Assembly (NCBI RefSeq): GCF_026898115.1
Contig: NZ_CP114036.1
Location: 8,798,001-8,862,000, forward strand
Length of the DNA stretch: 64,000 nucleotides
From: Streptomyces sp. S465
GTDB lineage: Bacteria > Actinomycetota > Actinomycetes > Streptomycetales > Streptomycetaceae
Reading direction: 5' to 3'
Part shown: piece by piece, positions 1 through 8,031 of the stretch
How the letters are laid out: every line of letters begins with the position of its first letter
Numbering within the stretch: position 1 is the first letter of the stretch
Notes under the pieces: model-generated
Database searches by the model: none
Seen by the model: the letters and a program-made list of their open reading frames with translations, nothing else
Told to the model about the DNA's origin: nothing
Made by a program: the position numbers and the translations under genes

Positions 1-405
1 CTGGCCTCCGTTTCTCTGGCGGGTACAAGGGGTGTGGCCGGACGTGCGGGGCGGTCACACAGCCGCGCGGTGCCCCGGAGCGGCCGGGCGTACGCAGGAC
101 GCGGAGAGCCCGCCGATGTCGCTCAGTGGCCCTCTCGGGCCCTGCCCCATCCGACACTCGTCGGGTCCCAGCGAACGATGCATTGGCCAATTATATAAGT
201 GGCTTTCACTTCGGCGGTGGCCGGGGCACCACGCCGGAACCGCCGGTCCGCCACGCCGGAGGCGTCATCTCCTCACCGCCGCAGTCCGTTTCACCCCGGG
301 CAGCCCGTGATGCACCCCGGCGTCGCGGACGTTGTGGCATCAGCGGCGGAGTCGGCGGCTCGGCGGCTCGGTGTCTCACCGGCCCGGTCGGGTGACTCGC
401 CCGGA
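1..405. other. Left-edge non-coding stretch
   Basis: No convincing gene before the first minus-strand CDS; the open frames here have no recognisable protein content and are typical high-GC antisense frames. Around 176-206 there is an unusually AT-rich block containing the palindrome TTGGCCAA followed by TTATATAAG. It is a possible promoter or operator belonging to something outside the window, but no clean -35/-10 pair could be assigned. Confidence 0.5.
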
Positions 406-1404
406 TCACAGCCTCAGCGTCGCCGCCACCGGCAGGTGGTCGCTGTCGGTGGCGGGCAGGGTCCAGGACGCGCGCGGATCCACGCCGCGCACGAGTATGT
501 GGTCGATCCTCGCCACGGGGAGGGAGGCGGGCCACGTGAGCCCGAACCCGGCGCCCGCCTCGCTCTGGGCCGAGCGCAGTCGGGAGGTGACGGCGGACAG
601 TGCCCGGTCCTCGAAGGTGCCGTTGAAGTCGCCCACGAGCACGGTGCGGCCCGCCGGTTCGGCCCGCAGGGCGTCGCCGAGGCGGTGCGCGGCGGCGTCG
701 CGCGCGCCGGCGGCGAAACCCGAGAAGGGAGTGAACCGGACCGACAGCAGATGGGCGACGAAGACGGTGACCGGCCCCTTGGGTGTCCGCACGGTGGCGC
801 GCAGCGCGCGTGGCCAGGGCGCGATGTCCACCGTGCGGGAGGCGTCGATGGGGTAGCCGCTCCACAGTCCGACCGTGCCCCGCACCACGTGGTACGGGTA
901 GGTGCCGGCCAGTGTTCTCTCGTACTGCGCTGTCGCGCTGCCCAGCTCTTCGAGGGCCAGCACATCGGCACCGGAGGCGGCGAGGGCGCGTGCGGTGTGC
1001 GCGGGGTGCGGGTTGTGCTCGTTGACGTTGTGGGACACCACGGTCAGGTCTCCGCCGTCCGCCCGCTTGTCGAGGAGCGTCCCGCCGAACAGCGAGCACC
1101 AGGTGAGCGCGGGCAGGACGACGGCCACGGCGGCGGTCGCGGACCGGCGGACGAGGGCACAGAGCAGCAGCGCCGGCACGGCCAGCCCGGTCCAGGGCAG
1201 AAAGGTCTCCACGAGGCTGCCGAGGTGGCCGACCTGGTTGGGGATCTGGGCGTGGAACAGCATCGCCGCCGCGGCCGACAGCGCGAGCACGGCGATGGTC
1301 CGGCCCCGCCGCCAGACGCCGCCGCCGGTCGTGGCGCTCTCGTCGGCCTCGGGCGGGGGAGCGGGCGCCGGCGGTGTGGAAGGGGTGTCGAGGGAGGTGG
1401 TCAT
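406..1404 (-). CDS. VanJ/StaP-like membrane phosphatase of the EEP superfamily
   Basis: 332 aa. A Pro-rich cytoplasmic N-terminus is followed by three hydrophobic segments (about residues 36-52, 66-85 and 89-108) and then a complete endonuclease/exonuclease/phosphatase fold. The catalytic set is visible: N126 in SHNVN, E152/E153 in LALEEL, D259 and N261 in GDFNG, D301-H302 in RIDHIL and D322-H323 in SDH. Three N-terminal helices plus an extracytoplasmic EEP domain is the layout of VanJ of S. coelicolor and StaP, which act on undecaprenyl pyrophosphate and give teicoplanin tolerance. It starts 7 nt after the D,D-carboxypeptidase and so is probably co-transcribed with it. A generic EEP nuclease is less likely because of the membrane anchor. 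Substrate and resistance role are inferred from the family. Confidence 0.85.
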   Translation of the reverse strand: MTTSLDTPSTPPAPAPPPEADESATTGGGVWRRGRTIAVLALSAAAAMLFHAQIPNQVGHLGSLVETFLPWTGLAVPALLLCALVRRSATAAVAVVLPALTWCSLFGGTLLDKRADGGDLTVVSHNVNEHNPHPAHTARALAASGADVLALEELGSATAQYERTLAGTYPYHVVRGTVGLWSGYPIDASRTVDIAPWPRALRATVRTPKGPVTVFVAHLLSVRFTPFSGFAAGARDAAAHRLGDALRAEPAGRTVLVGDFNGTFEDRALSAVTSRLRSAQSEAGAGFGLTWPASLPVARIDHILVRGVDPRASWTLPATDSDHLPVAATLRL

Positions 1405-1411
1405 GGTGCTT

Positions 1412-2446
1412 TCACCGGGTCCCGGAGGTGGTCGTCGACACCCACCGCCGTACGGCCTCGATCAGGGTGCGGCTGCTGTCGAGCGCGGCCCGGAGCCCCT
1501 CCTGGGGGCTGGAGCCCGCGCGCTGGTGGAGGACGACGCCGAGGATCAGCCGGTCGTGTCCCGCGCCGTCGGGCGCGGTGGCCGCCCACATCAGGGCGCC
1601 GCCGGCGGGTGTGCTGGAGCCGGTCTTGAGGCCGATCACACCGGCCGTGCCCAGCAGGGTGTTGGTGTTGCGGATCGGGCCGGGCACACCGGGGACGGTG
1701 GTGCTGGGCTTGGCGACGATGGCTCGGAACACCTCGTTGCGCATCACCCGCCGCGCCAGTTTCAGCTGGTCGGCGCTGGTGCTGGTGGTCGTGGACTCGA
1801 TGCCGCTGGCGCCGCTGTAGGTGGTGTGGCGCATGCCCAGATCGTGGGCGGCCCGGTTCATCTTCGCCACGAACGCCTCCTGCGAGCCCGCGTCCCAGCG
1901 GGCCAGCAGCCGGGCGATGTTGTTCCCGGAGGGGATCAGCATCAGTTCCAGCACGTGTCGTTCGCTCAGCCGCTGTCCGGCCCGCACCCGCACGCTCGAC
2001 TCCGAGCCCGAGCCGGACTCGTCGGCGGCCGGCTGGTCGACGGTGATGTCGGGACCGGCCTCGCCGGCCCGCAGCGGACGGTCACGCAGGATCACGTACG
2101 CGGTCATCACCTTCGTGACGCTGGCGATCGGCACCGGCCTCTGGGCGCCGTCGGTGGCGACATCACCGGTATCACCGGTATCACCGGTATCACCGGTATC
2201 ACCGGTGTCGCCGGTTGCCCCGGTGTCGCCGGTGCCCTCGACCAGCACGCTCGTCTGGCCCTCCCGCGGCCAGGGCCACGACAGCGAGCCGTCCTCTCCT
2301 GAGGTGAGTCCGACGCACAGGCCGATGACGGCCACGAGCACCACGGCCGTGGCAGCGGCTGTGCGGAGGGGAGGCCACGAGCGGCCCGGCCGTGGCGGCT
2401 GCGCCACGCCCGTGCCAGGTGGGCGGGGGATACGGTCACGGTCCAT
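1412..2446 (-). CDS. D-alanyl-D-alanine carboxypeptidase (S11, PBP5-type)
   Basis: 344 aa from ATG 2446, chosen because a GGAGG sits 10 nt upstream; a TTG six bases earlier is also possible. One N-terminal membrane anchor (about residues 29-48) is followed by a Gly-Asp-Thr repeat linker (about 72-95). The penicillin-binding catalytic motifs come in order: S109-V-T-K112, S173-G-N175 and K274-T-G276. It should trim the terminal D-Ala of peptidoglycan pentapeptides outside the membrane. It sits between a sensor kinase (gap about 139 nt) and a VanJ-like phosphatase (gap 7 nt), so a role in envelope-stress or glycopeptide tolerance fits. The active-site Ser follows the linker directly, so much of the usual N-terminal part of the S11 domain appears to be missing or replaced by the repeat, which is odd for this family. 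Confidence 0.85.
   Translation of the reverse strand: MDRDRIPRPPGTGVAQPPRPGRSWPPLRTAAATAVVLVAVIGLCVGLTSGEDGSLSWPWPREGQTSVLVEGTGDTGATGDTGDTGDTGDTGDTGDVATDGAQRPVPIASVTKVMTAYVILRDRPLRAGEAGPDITVDQPAADESGSGSESSVRVRAGQRLSERHVLELMLIPSGNNIARLLARWDAGSQEAFVAKMNRAAHDLGMRHTTYSGASGIESTTTSTSADQLKLARRVMRNEVFRAIVAKPSTTVPGVPGPIRNTNTLLGTAGVIGLKTGSSTPAGGALMWAATAPDGAGHDRLILGVVLHQRAGSSPQEGLRAALDSSRTLIEAVRRWVSTTTSGTR
2162..2238. repeat. 9-bp tandem repeat inside the carboxypeptidase gene
   Basis: About eight units of ATCACCGGT and variants (GTCGCCGGT, TGCCCCGGT) in tandem. Read on the minus strand they encode the repeated Gly-Asp-Thr linker between the membrane anchor and the catalytic domain. The unit length keeps the frame, so unit gain or loss would only change linker length. 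Confidence 0.9.
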
Positions 2447-2585
2447 GTGCAAGGCACCTCCAAGGTGGTCGACGTGCTGCGCTCGTGCACGTCGGCCACC
2501 TTGGCCGGGCCGGATTTCCGCGGGGTCGTGACCGTGGCTCCGGCACCGCTCGGCCGGTCTTCCGTTGTGTATCAGCTCTGTGGCG

Positions 2586-3821
2586 TCAGCCCGTCGGCGG
2601 CAGCCGGAGCGTGACGACGGCTCCGCCGTCGGCGGCGTTCGAGAAGTGCAGCGCCGCCCCGATGACCCGGGCCTGGCCCGAGGCGACGGTCAGCCCGAGT
2701 CCGTGACCGCGGCCGCGCTCGGCCGCGCCGGTGCGGAACCGCTGCGGCCCTTCCACGAGCAGGCTGTCGGGGAAACCGGGGCCGTGGTCGCGGACCACGA
2801 CCGTCGTTCCCTCGATGGTGACCTCGACCGGCGCACCGCCGTGCCGGTGGGCGTTGGTGAGCAGGTTGGCGAGGATCCGGTCGAGCCGGCGCGGGTCCGT
2901 CTCGACCACGCCGGGCGCGGCCCCGGCCGTGAGGGTCGCTTCGAGACCGGTGCGGGCCAGCGAGTCCCGGACCATGTCGGGGAGAGCGACGGGCCGCAGA
3001 TCGGCGCGTTCCACACCGGCGTCGAGACGGGAGATCTCCAACAGATCCTCCACGAGGGTGCGCATCACCCGCACCCGGTCCCTGACCAGATCGGTGGCCT
3101 CGCTCTCGGGGAGCAGCTCGGCGGAGGTGACCAGGCCCATCAGCGGGGTGCGCAACTCGTGTGCCACATCGGCGGTGAAGCGCTGTTCACCGCGCAGCCG
3201 GTCCCGCAGGCTGTCGGCCATGGAGTCGACGGTGGCCGAGATCTCGGTGATCTCGTCGCCCGCCCGGCCGCCCGCCTCGGTCCTGGCGTCCAGGTCGCCC
3301 GAGGCGATGCGCCGTGCGGTCCGCGCCACCCGCCGCAGCCGTCGGTTGGGGAGTTCGGCGGCGAGGGCGGACACGGGGACGACGACGGCCAGCGCGGCCA
3401 GCGAGTACTTCCACATATGCCGGTCCAGGGCGCGGCGGCTGAGCTGATCGGGCGTCATATCGACCCAGATGGCCACCAGACGGCCGTCGGACAGCCGCTT
3501 TCCGGCCCACATCCGCGGACGGTAGGGCTTGCTCTCGTCGTACACGGCCGCCTCCCCTTGGGTCCGCACCCTCCGCACCAGCTCCGGTGGCATCTCCCCG
3601 GGGGCGCGGACGACGGCGTCGGGCCCGCTCCGGCCGCCCGAGCGGAGGGCCGTGTCCAGTGCGGTGTGCGCCTTGACCGCGCCCTCGTTCATGGACCGCT
3701 CGTAGGTGCTGTGGTGCACCAGCAGTCCGACCGTCAGCGCGATGCCGCAGCACGCCGCGGCCACCAGCAGGGCGATCTTCCAGCGCAGGGAGCGCCAGTT
3801 GAGCAGGGACCGGGTGCCCAC
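2586..3821 (-). CDS. Two-component sensor histidine kinase (CseC-like)
   Basis: 411 aa, GTG start. Two membrane helices (about 15-36 and 139-156) bracket an extracytoplasmic sensor of about 100 residues. A HAMP-like region follows (about 160-210), then HisKA with H221 in VAHELRTP and a HATPase_c domain with the N-box (LANLLTNAHRHG) and G-boxes (DHGPGFP, GHGLGL). Domain order and the short sensor resemble CseC of the Streptomyces cell-envelope stress system, but no lipoprotein like CseA is adjacent. It starts one base after the response regulator stop, so the two are translationally linked. The signal is unknown; the carboxypeptidase and VanJ-like genes downstream suggest wall-active compounds. 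Confidence 0.9.
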   Translation of the reverse strand: MGTRSLLNWRSLRWKIALLVAAACCGIALTVGLLVHHSTYERSMNEGAVKAHTALDTALRSGGRSGPDAVVRAPGEMPPELVRRVRTQGEAAVYDESKPYRPRMWAGKRLSDGRLVAIWVDMTPDQLSRRALDRHMWKYSLAALAVVVPVSALAAELPNRRLRRVARTARRIASGDLDARTEAGGRAGDEITEISATVDSMADSLRDRLRGEQRFTADVAHELRTPLMGLVTSAELLPESEATDLVRDRVRVMRTLVEDLLEISRLDAGVERADLRPVALPDMVRDSLARTGLEATLTAGAAPGVVETDPRRLDRILANLLTNAHRHGGAPVEVTIEGTTVVVRDHGPGFPDSLLVEGPQRFRTGAAERGRGHGLGLTVASGQARVIGAALHFSNAADGGAVVTLRLPPTG

Positions 3822-3822
3822 G

Positions 3823-4617
3823 TCAGCGCCTCAGCTTGTAGCCGAAGCCGCGCACCGTCTCGATCCGTCCGGCGCCGATCTTCTTCCGCAACCGCTGGAC
3901 GCACAGGTCGACGACGCGGCTGTCGCCGTCCCAGCCGTAATCCCACACGTTGCGCAGCAGTGTCTGCCGGTCCAGCACGATGCCGGGATGCGCGGCGAAC
4001 TCCAGCAGCAGCCGCAGTTCGGTGGGTGCCAGCGCGACCGGCTCACCGGCCAGGAACACCTCCAGGCCGCCCGTGTCGATGGCCAGGTCACCGAAGCGGA
4101 GCCGGGCGCGTTCGGGGCGCGGCTCGGGCTGCTCGGGGCGGCCCGGCCGGCCCGGCTGGTGGCCCGTCGATCCGGCCGCCGCCGGGGTGGCCGGATCGGC
4201 GGGTGCCGTGGCCGGTGCGAACGTGGCCCGCCGCAGCAGCGACCGGATCCGGGCCACCAGCACCGCGGTGTCGACCGGCTTGACGACATAGTCGTCGGCG
4301 CCCGCCTCCAGGCCGGATATGACGTCCAGCGCGTCGCCGCGGGCCGACATCATCAGGATCGGGTCCATGCTGGTCTCCCGGATCCGGCGGCACAGTCCGA
4401 TGCCGTCGAGCCCCGGCAGCATCACGTCCAGCAGCAGCAGGTCATGGCCCCCGTCCCGGAACAGCTCCAGACCGGTCAGCCCGTCTCCGGCCGTGGTGAC
4501 GCGGTAGCCGTAGCGCTCCAGCGCCATCGCGACCGACCTGCGGATCACCTCGTCGTCCTCCACCAGGAGGATCGTGACGGGCGTGGGACCACCGTCACCG
4601 GCGGCTGCGTAGGACAT
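3823..4617 (-). CDS. OmpR/PhoB-family response regulator (CseB-like)
   Basis: 264 aa from ATG 4617; in-frame GTG 4623 and TTG 4626 are possible earlier starts. The receiver domain has the acidic pair in VEDDE (about 20-22), phospho-acceptor D64 in LLLDVMLP and K in VVKP. A linker of about 45 residues rich in Pro, Gly and Ala leads to an OmpR winged helix ending VRGFGYKLR. It is first in the minus-strand run with the kinase, D,D-carboxypeptidase and VanJ-like genes, and is the likely activator of that group. The long Ala/Pro linker is unusual but common in high-GC regulators. Confidence 0.93.
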   Translation of the reverse strand: MSYAAAGDGGPTPVTILLVEDDEVIRRSVAMALERYGYRVTTAGDGLTGLELFRDGGHDLLLLDVMLPGLDGIGLCRRIRETSMDPILMMSARGDALDVISGLEAGADDYVVKPVDTAVLVARIRSLLRRATFAPATAPADPATPAAAGSTGHQPGRPGRPEQPEPRPERARLRFGDLAIDTGGLEVFLAGEPVALAPTELRLLLEFAAHPGIVLDRQTLLRNVWDYGWDGDSRVVDLCVQRLRKKIGAGRIETVRGFGYKLRR

Positions 4618-4765
4618 GTTCACCAACCTGTGCGAGGAGCGGAGCCTCCCATGATGCCGAAGGAGATCTCCGCCCCGGCGAGGCCGGGCCTCCGTGGCCG
4701 CTCAGCTGTGTATCAACCGCGTATCGGCCGCCGTCACCGCACAACACCGCGTCACACCACCGCGT

Positions 4766-5899
4766 CTAGGCGTCGTGGCCGAAGTCGGGTACGTCGGTGG
4801 ACAGCAGGTGCTCGGCGCCGCCTTCGAGGGCCTTGGCCGTCTCGGTGGAGCGGGGGAGCATGGTCTTCTCGTACGTGCGGATGGCGTCGTCGACCGTGGC
4901 GGCGTTCGCGAGCGCGAGGGCGAGTTCGGCGGCGTCGAGCATGGCGAGGTTGACGCCGACGCCGAGCGGGGGCATGAGGTGGGCGGCGTCGCCGAGCAGG
5001 GTCACCGTCGGGTTGGGTGCCCAGGTGTGCGGGACCGGGAGGGCGAACAGCGGGCGGTCGACGTAGGGGCCTTCGTTGTCGGTGAGCATCCGGCGCATCC
5101 GGGGCGACCAGTGGGCGTACTCCTCGAGGAGCAGGGCGCGGATGCCGTCGGTGTCGTCGGCGGTCAGGCCGCTCCTGGAGAGCCAGTCGACCGGGACTCG
5201 CCGGATGATGTAGACGCGGATGTGGTTTCCGCCGTTGCGCTGGGCGAACAGGCCCCGGTCGCCGTCGGCCGCGGCGGCGCTGCCCGGACCGACCAGCTCG
5301 GCGATGTCGGGGTGGCGGTTCTCGACGTCGGAGAACCACGCCTCCAAGAAGCCCACCCCGGTGTACTCGGGGACGGCGGTGGACACCACCGGGCGCACCC
5401 GGGAGAACGCGCCGTCGGCGCCGATGACCAGATCGGTCTCGATGGTCGTACCGTTCGCGAAGTGCAACCGCCGCGGCCCGTCGGCGGGCCCGCTGACGGT
5501 GTCGAGGGCGTGGCCCCAGCGCACGGTTCCCGGGTGGAGGGAGTCGAGCAGCAGGTCGCGCAGCTGGCCGCGGTCGATCTCCGGCTTGAACAGCTCACCG
5601 GCCGCCGGGACGTGCTGGTCCGTCAGCGTTCCGGACGGGTCCCAATGGCGCATTTCCTGCCCCTCGGGGCGGGACAGTGCGAAGAACTCGTCGAGCAGAC
5701 CGGCCTCGCGCAGGGCGATCTGGCCGTTGTCGGCGTGCAGGTCGAGGGTGCCGCCCTGGTTGCGTGCGTCGGGGCCCGGGTCGCGGTCGTGGACGGTGAC
5801 GTCCATGCCGTGTCGCTGGAGGATGCGGGCGCAGGTCAGTCCGCCGGGTCCGGCGCCGATGACGCTGATGCGGGCGTGGGCGGGTGCGGGAGAGGTCAT
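4766..5899 (-). CDS. FAD-dependent monooxygenase, TetX-like
   Basis: 377 aa from ATG 5899; an in-frame extension upstream is not supported by homology. The N-terminal Rossmann motif is GAGPGG (about 12-17). The sequence then carries GGTLDLH, the EI(D/N)R segment, GADGAFSRVR (the DG motif) and GDAAHLMPP (the GD motif), in the same spacing as TetX-type tetracycline destructases and related aromatic-ring hydroxylases. It would use NADPH and O2 to hydroxylate a small aromatic or polyketide-like substrate in the cytoplasm. Divergent from a TetR gene with repeats between them, so probably repressed until its substrate binds TetR. Tetracycline as substrate is possible but unproven. Confidence 0.85.
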   Translation of the reverse strand: MTSPAPAHARISVIGAGPGGLTCARILQRHGMDVTVHDRDPGPDARNQGGTLDLHADNGQIALREAGLLDEFFALSRPEGQEMRHWDPSGTLTDQHVPAAGELFKPEIDRGQLRDLLLDSLHPGTVRWGHALDTVSGPADGPRRLHFANGTTIETDLVIGADGAFSRVRPVVSTAVPEYTGVGFLEAWFSDVENRHPDIAELVGPGSAAAADGDRGLFAQRNGGNHIRVYIIRRVPVDWLSRSGLTADDTDGIRALLLEEYAHWSPRMRRMLTDNEGPYVDRPLFALPVPHTWAPNPTVTLLGDAAHLMPPLGVGVNLAMLDAAELALALANAATVDDAIRTYEKTMLPRSTETAKALEGGAEHLLSTDVPDFGHDA

Positions 5900-5959
5900 G
5901 GTGGGTTCCCTGTCGATGGGCGAAGAGGGGGCATGGGCGAGCGGGGCCCGGCGTGCGGA

Positions 5960-6037
5960 CCTCAGAAAAGCAGAACGATGTAAAAAGTGCAACGAGGCAA
6001 CTTAGCTATCGATGCAACTATCGGATATGCTCACGCC
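5960..6037. promoter_or_regulatory. Divergent control region, monooxygenase/TetR
   Basis: The intergenic DNA is far richer in A/T than its surroundings. It carries AAGTGC...GCAACTT as an imperfect inverted repeat (about 5979-6003) and repeated GCAACT elements up to 6020, a likely TetR operator overlapping both promoters. GATATGCT ends about six bases before ATG 6038, so the TetR mRNA may be leaderless. Confidence 0.55.
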
Positions 6038-6679
6038 ATGACCACGCCCCCCGTCGGCCGCCGGGAACGCAAGAAGGCCGCCACCCGGCAAGCGATCGCC
6101 GACGCCGCACTCCGGCTCTTCCTGGAACGCGGCTACGACCAGGTGAGCATCCGTGACATCGCCGACGCGGCCGATGTGTCGACCACTACGGTGTTCAAGC
6201 ACTTCACCGGCAAGGAAGCGCTGGTATTCGACCAGGACGAGGACCGGGAGGCAGCACTGATCGCCGCGGTGCGGCGGCGAGCCGCCGGCCAGAGCATCCC
6301 CGACGCCCTCCGGCAGCACGTCCTCGACAGCTGGCTGCCGATCGCGGCACATCCCCAGATGGCCGAGTTCACCCACCTCGTGGAGACCACACCGGCGCTG
6401 CGCGCGTACGCCGAACGCATGTGGACCCGGCACACCGACGCGCTCGGCGCGGCCATCGCCGACGAGATCGGCGTCGACCACGATGACCTCGCCTGCGGGG
6501 TGCTCGCCCGGTTCGTACTCGAGATCCCGGCCCTCGCTCGCGGCCGGCAGGACCGCCGGGCCGCCGTCGAGGCCATCTTCGACATCCTCACCCACGGCTG
6601 GGAACCGCCGGGCGAGCCGCCCGCGCCCCGTACCGGGCGGGGCGGCACTCAGGGCCGTTCTGACGGATCTCCGCGGTAG
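6038..6679 (+). CDS. TetR-family repressor, partner of the TetX-like monooxygenase
   Basis: 213 aa from ATG 6038. The in-frame extension to 5987 would run through the operator region and lacks a ribosome site. An N-terminal TetR helix-turn-helix occupies about residues 10-58 (RQAIADAALRLFLERGYDQV ... TTTVFKHFTGKEAL), followed by an all-helical ligand domain. The head-to-head arrangement with the monooxygenase argues for local regulation by that enzyme's substrate. Its last 31 bases overlap the end of the convergent LysR gene. Confidence 0.9.
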   Translation: MTTPPVGRRERKKAATRQAIADAALRLFLERGYDQVSIRDIADAADVSTTTVFKHFTGKEALVFDQDEDREAALIAAVRRRAAGQSIPDALRQHVLDSWLPIAAHPQMAEFTHLVETTPALRAYAERMWTRHTDALGAAIADEIGVDHDDLACGVLARFVLEIPALARGRQDRRAAVEAIFDILTHGWEPPGEPPAPRTGRGGTQGRSDGSPR

Positions 6680-7524
6680 GCGGCCGTCGCGATCCGGACG
6701 AACGACCGGATCAGCGGGTTCGTGTCCCCCGCTTTCCACGCGGCCACCACACGGCTCGGCGCCATGTCGATCAGCGGTACCACGGTCAGCTCCTCGGGCG
6801 GCTCGTGTCCGAGGGCGAGCGGGGCCATCCCGACCGTGCCGTTCCAGAGCACGGCCTGGAGGCACTCCTGGACGGCGCGCACCACCGGACCCTCGCGCGG
6901 CTCGCCGCCGTTCCAGTACGACTGCCAGAGCGGGTCGGTGCCCGGCGGGAACCGGAACCAGCGCCGGCCGGCCATATCGGCCAGCTTCAGGCGGTCGCGT
7001 CCGGCCAGCGGGTCGTCCGCGCGCAGCACCGCGCCCACCGGGTCGGCGCGCAGCTCGCGCACCGTCAGACCGGTTTCGTCGAACGGTCCGCGGGTCAGGG
7101 CGACGTCGACCAGTCCGGCGCGCAGTCCGCAGGTCGGATCGGTCAGGTCGGTGTCGCGGACCCGGACCTCGACGCCCGGGTGCTGCCGGCGGTAGGCGGC
7201 GGCCAGCCGTGTCGCGCCCGGGTCGGTGCTGTCGCCCAGGATGCCGACGGTGATGGTCGCGGCGCCGGCCGCCGCGGCCACGCGTACGCGCACCTGGTCG
7301 GCCTGGTCGAGCAGGGTGCGCGCCTCCTCGAGCAGCGTCGCCCCGACCGGGGTGAGGCTGACTCCGGCGGCGGAGCGGTGGAACAGCACGGCGCCGACGT
7401 CCGTCTCCAGCTGCTTGATCGCCCGGCTCAGCGGCGGCTGGCTCATGTGCAGCCGGGCGGCGGCCCGGCCGAAGTGGAGTTCCTCGGCGACGGCCACGAA
7501 ATAGCGCAGCGTGCGTAGCTCCAT
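6649..7524 (-). CDS. LysR-family regulator A
   Basis: 291 aa from ATG 7524; the frame continues upstream but the LysR fold begins exactly at MELRTLRYF. The N-terminal winged HTH (AVAEELHFGRAAARLHMSQ) is followed by a co-inducer domain. Its first 30 residues are nearly identical to those of the LysR at 56400, so the two are paralogues. No Shine-Dalgarno sequence precedes the start; TATCGT lies eight bases upstream, as expected of a leaderless message. It ends inside the TetR gene on the other strand. No obvious adjacent target, except possibly the decayed SDR upstream. Confidence 0.9.
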   Translation of the reverse strand: MELRTLRYFVAVAEELHFGRAAARLHMSQPPLSRAIKQLETDVGAVLFHRSAAGVSLTPVGATLLEEARTLLDQADQVRVRVAAAAGAATITVGILGDSTDPGATRLAAAYRRQHPGVEVRVRDTDLTDPTCGLRAGLVDVALTRGPFDETGLTVRELRADPVGAVLRADDPLAGRDRLKLADMAGRRWFRFPPGTDPLWQSYWNGGEPREGPVVRAVQECLQAVLWNGTVGMAPLALGHEPPEELTVVPLIDMAPSRVVAAWKAGDTNPLIRSFVRIATAAYRGDPSERP

Positions 7525-8031
7525 GACCGGCCACGATATCCAGGCGGAATCGGCCTCACCCACTCGGTCCGCTCGCCTCGGCCGGCTGTGCTCAGCCGGC
7601 GGGGGCCGGCAGGGTCGTTCGGCCGCTGACCGCGGCGGAGAACATTTCTCGAGGGCCCCGGCCCGTATCAGGGCGGGGGAGCGGAGGCGGCGCGCCTCCG
7701 CACCGGCCGCCGGAACCCCCCGTATCCCGTACGGGCATGCCGATGCGAGCCTTCGGGCACGGGCCGGACCCGCCGGGCTCAGGGCATGGGGCGGCGGCGG
7801 ATCGGCGGGGGAGGGCCGGGACACGGGGGGCGCGCGGTCCGGCGGACGGCTGGTGCCGACGGGGTGGGCGCGGGGGCGGAGCCGGGCTTTCGAGCGACCG
7901 CGTCGGCTCGGTAGGCGACGCCTCGTTCGTGACCGGAGCTTCCCTCGTCGTCGACGGCGGCGGGAGCGGCATGAAGAACTCCGCATGACCGCGCCGGAAA
8001 AGATCGACGGACGGAACCGGCGCCGCACCGC
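7525..8031. other. Gap with degraded coding DNA
   Basis: About 500 bases between the LysR start and the intact SDR. Overlapping frames on both strands are unrecognisable apart from an SDR-like C-terminus at 7914-7988 (separate entry). Very high GC and no clear terminator. Confidence 0.6.
7914..7988 (+). pseudogene. 3' remnant of a short-chain dehydrogenase gene
   Basis: The frame reads DASFVTGASLVVDGG just before the stop at 7988. This is the characteristic C-terminal strand and turn of classical SDRs (usually ASFVTG..L.VDGG). Nothing upstream in any plus frame shows the Rossmann motif or YxxxK, so only the tail survives. It is on the opposite strand to the intact SDR at 8032-8799 and is not a direct duplicate of its end, which reads QASWTTGTVLAVDGG. 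Confidence 0.6.

Noticed and set aside
2162..2238. CRISPR-like direct repeats
   Set aside because: Units are only 9 bp with no spacers and translate as a protein linker; no cas gene is near.
6002..7534. A long minus-strand frame crossing the LysR and TetR genes
   Set aside because: It begins with shifted LysR codons and continues as the antisense of TetR, with no domain of its own.
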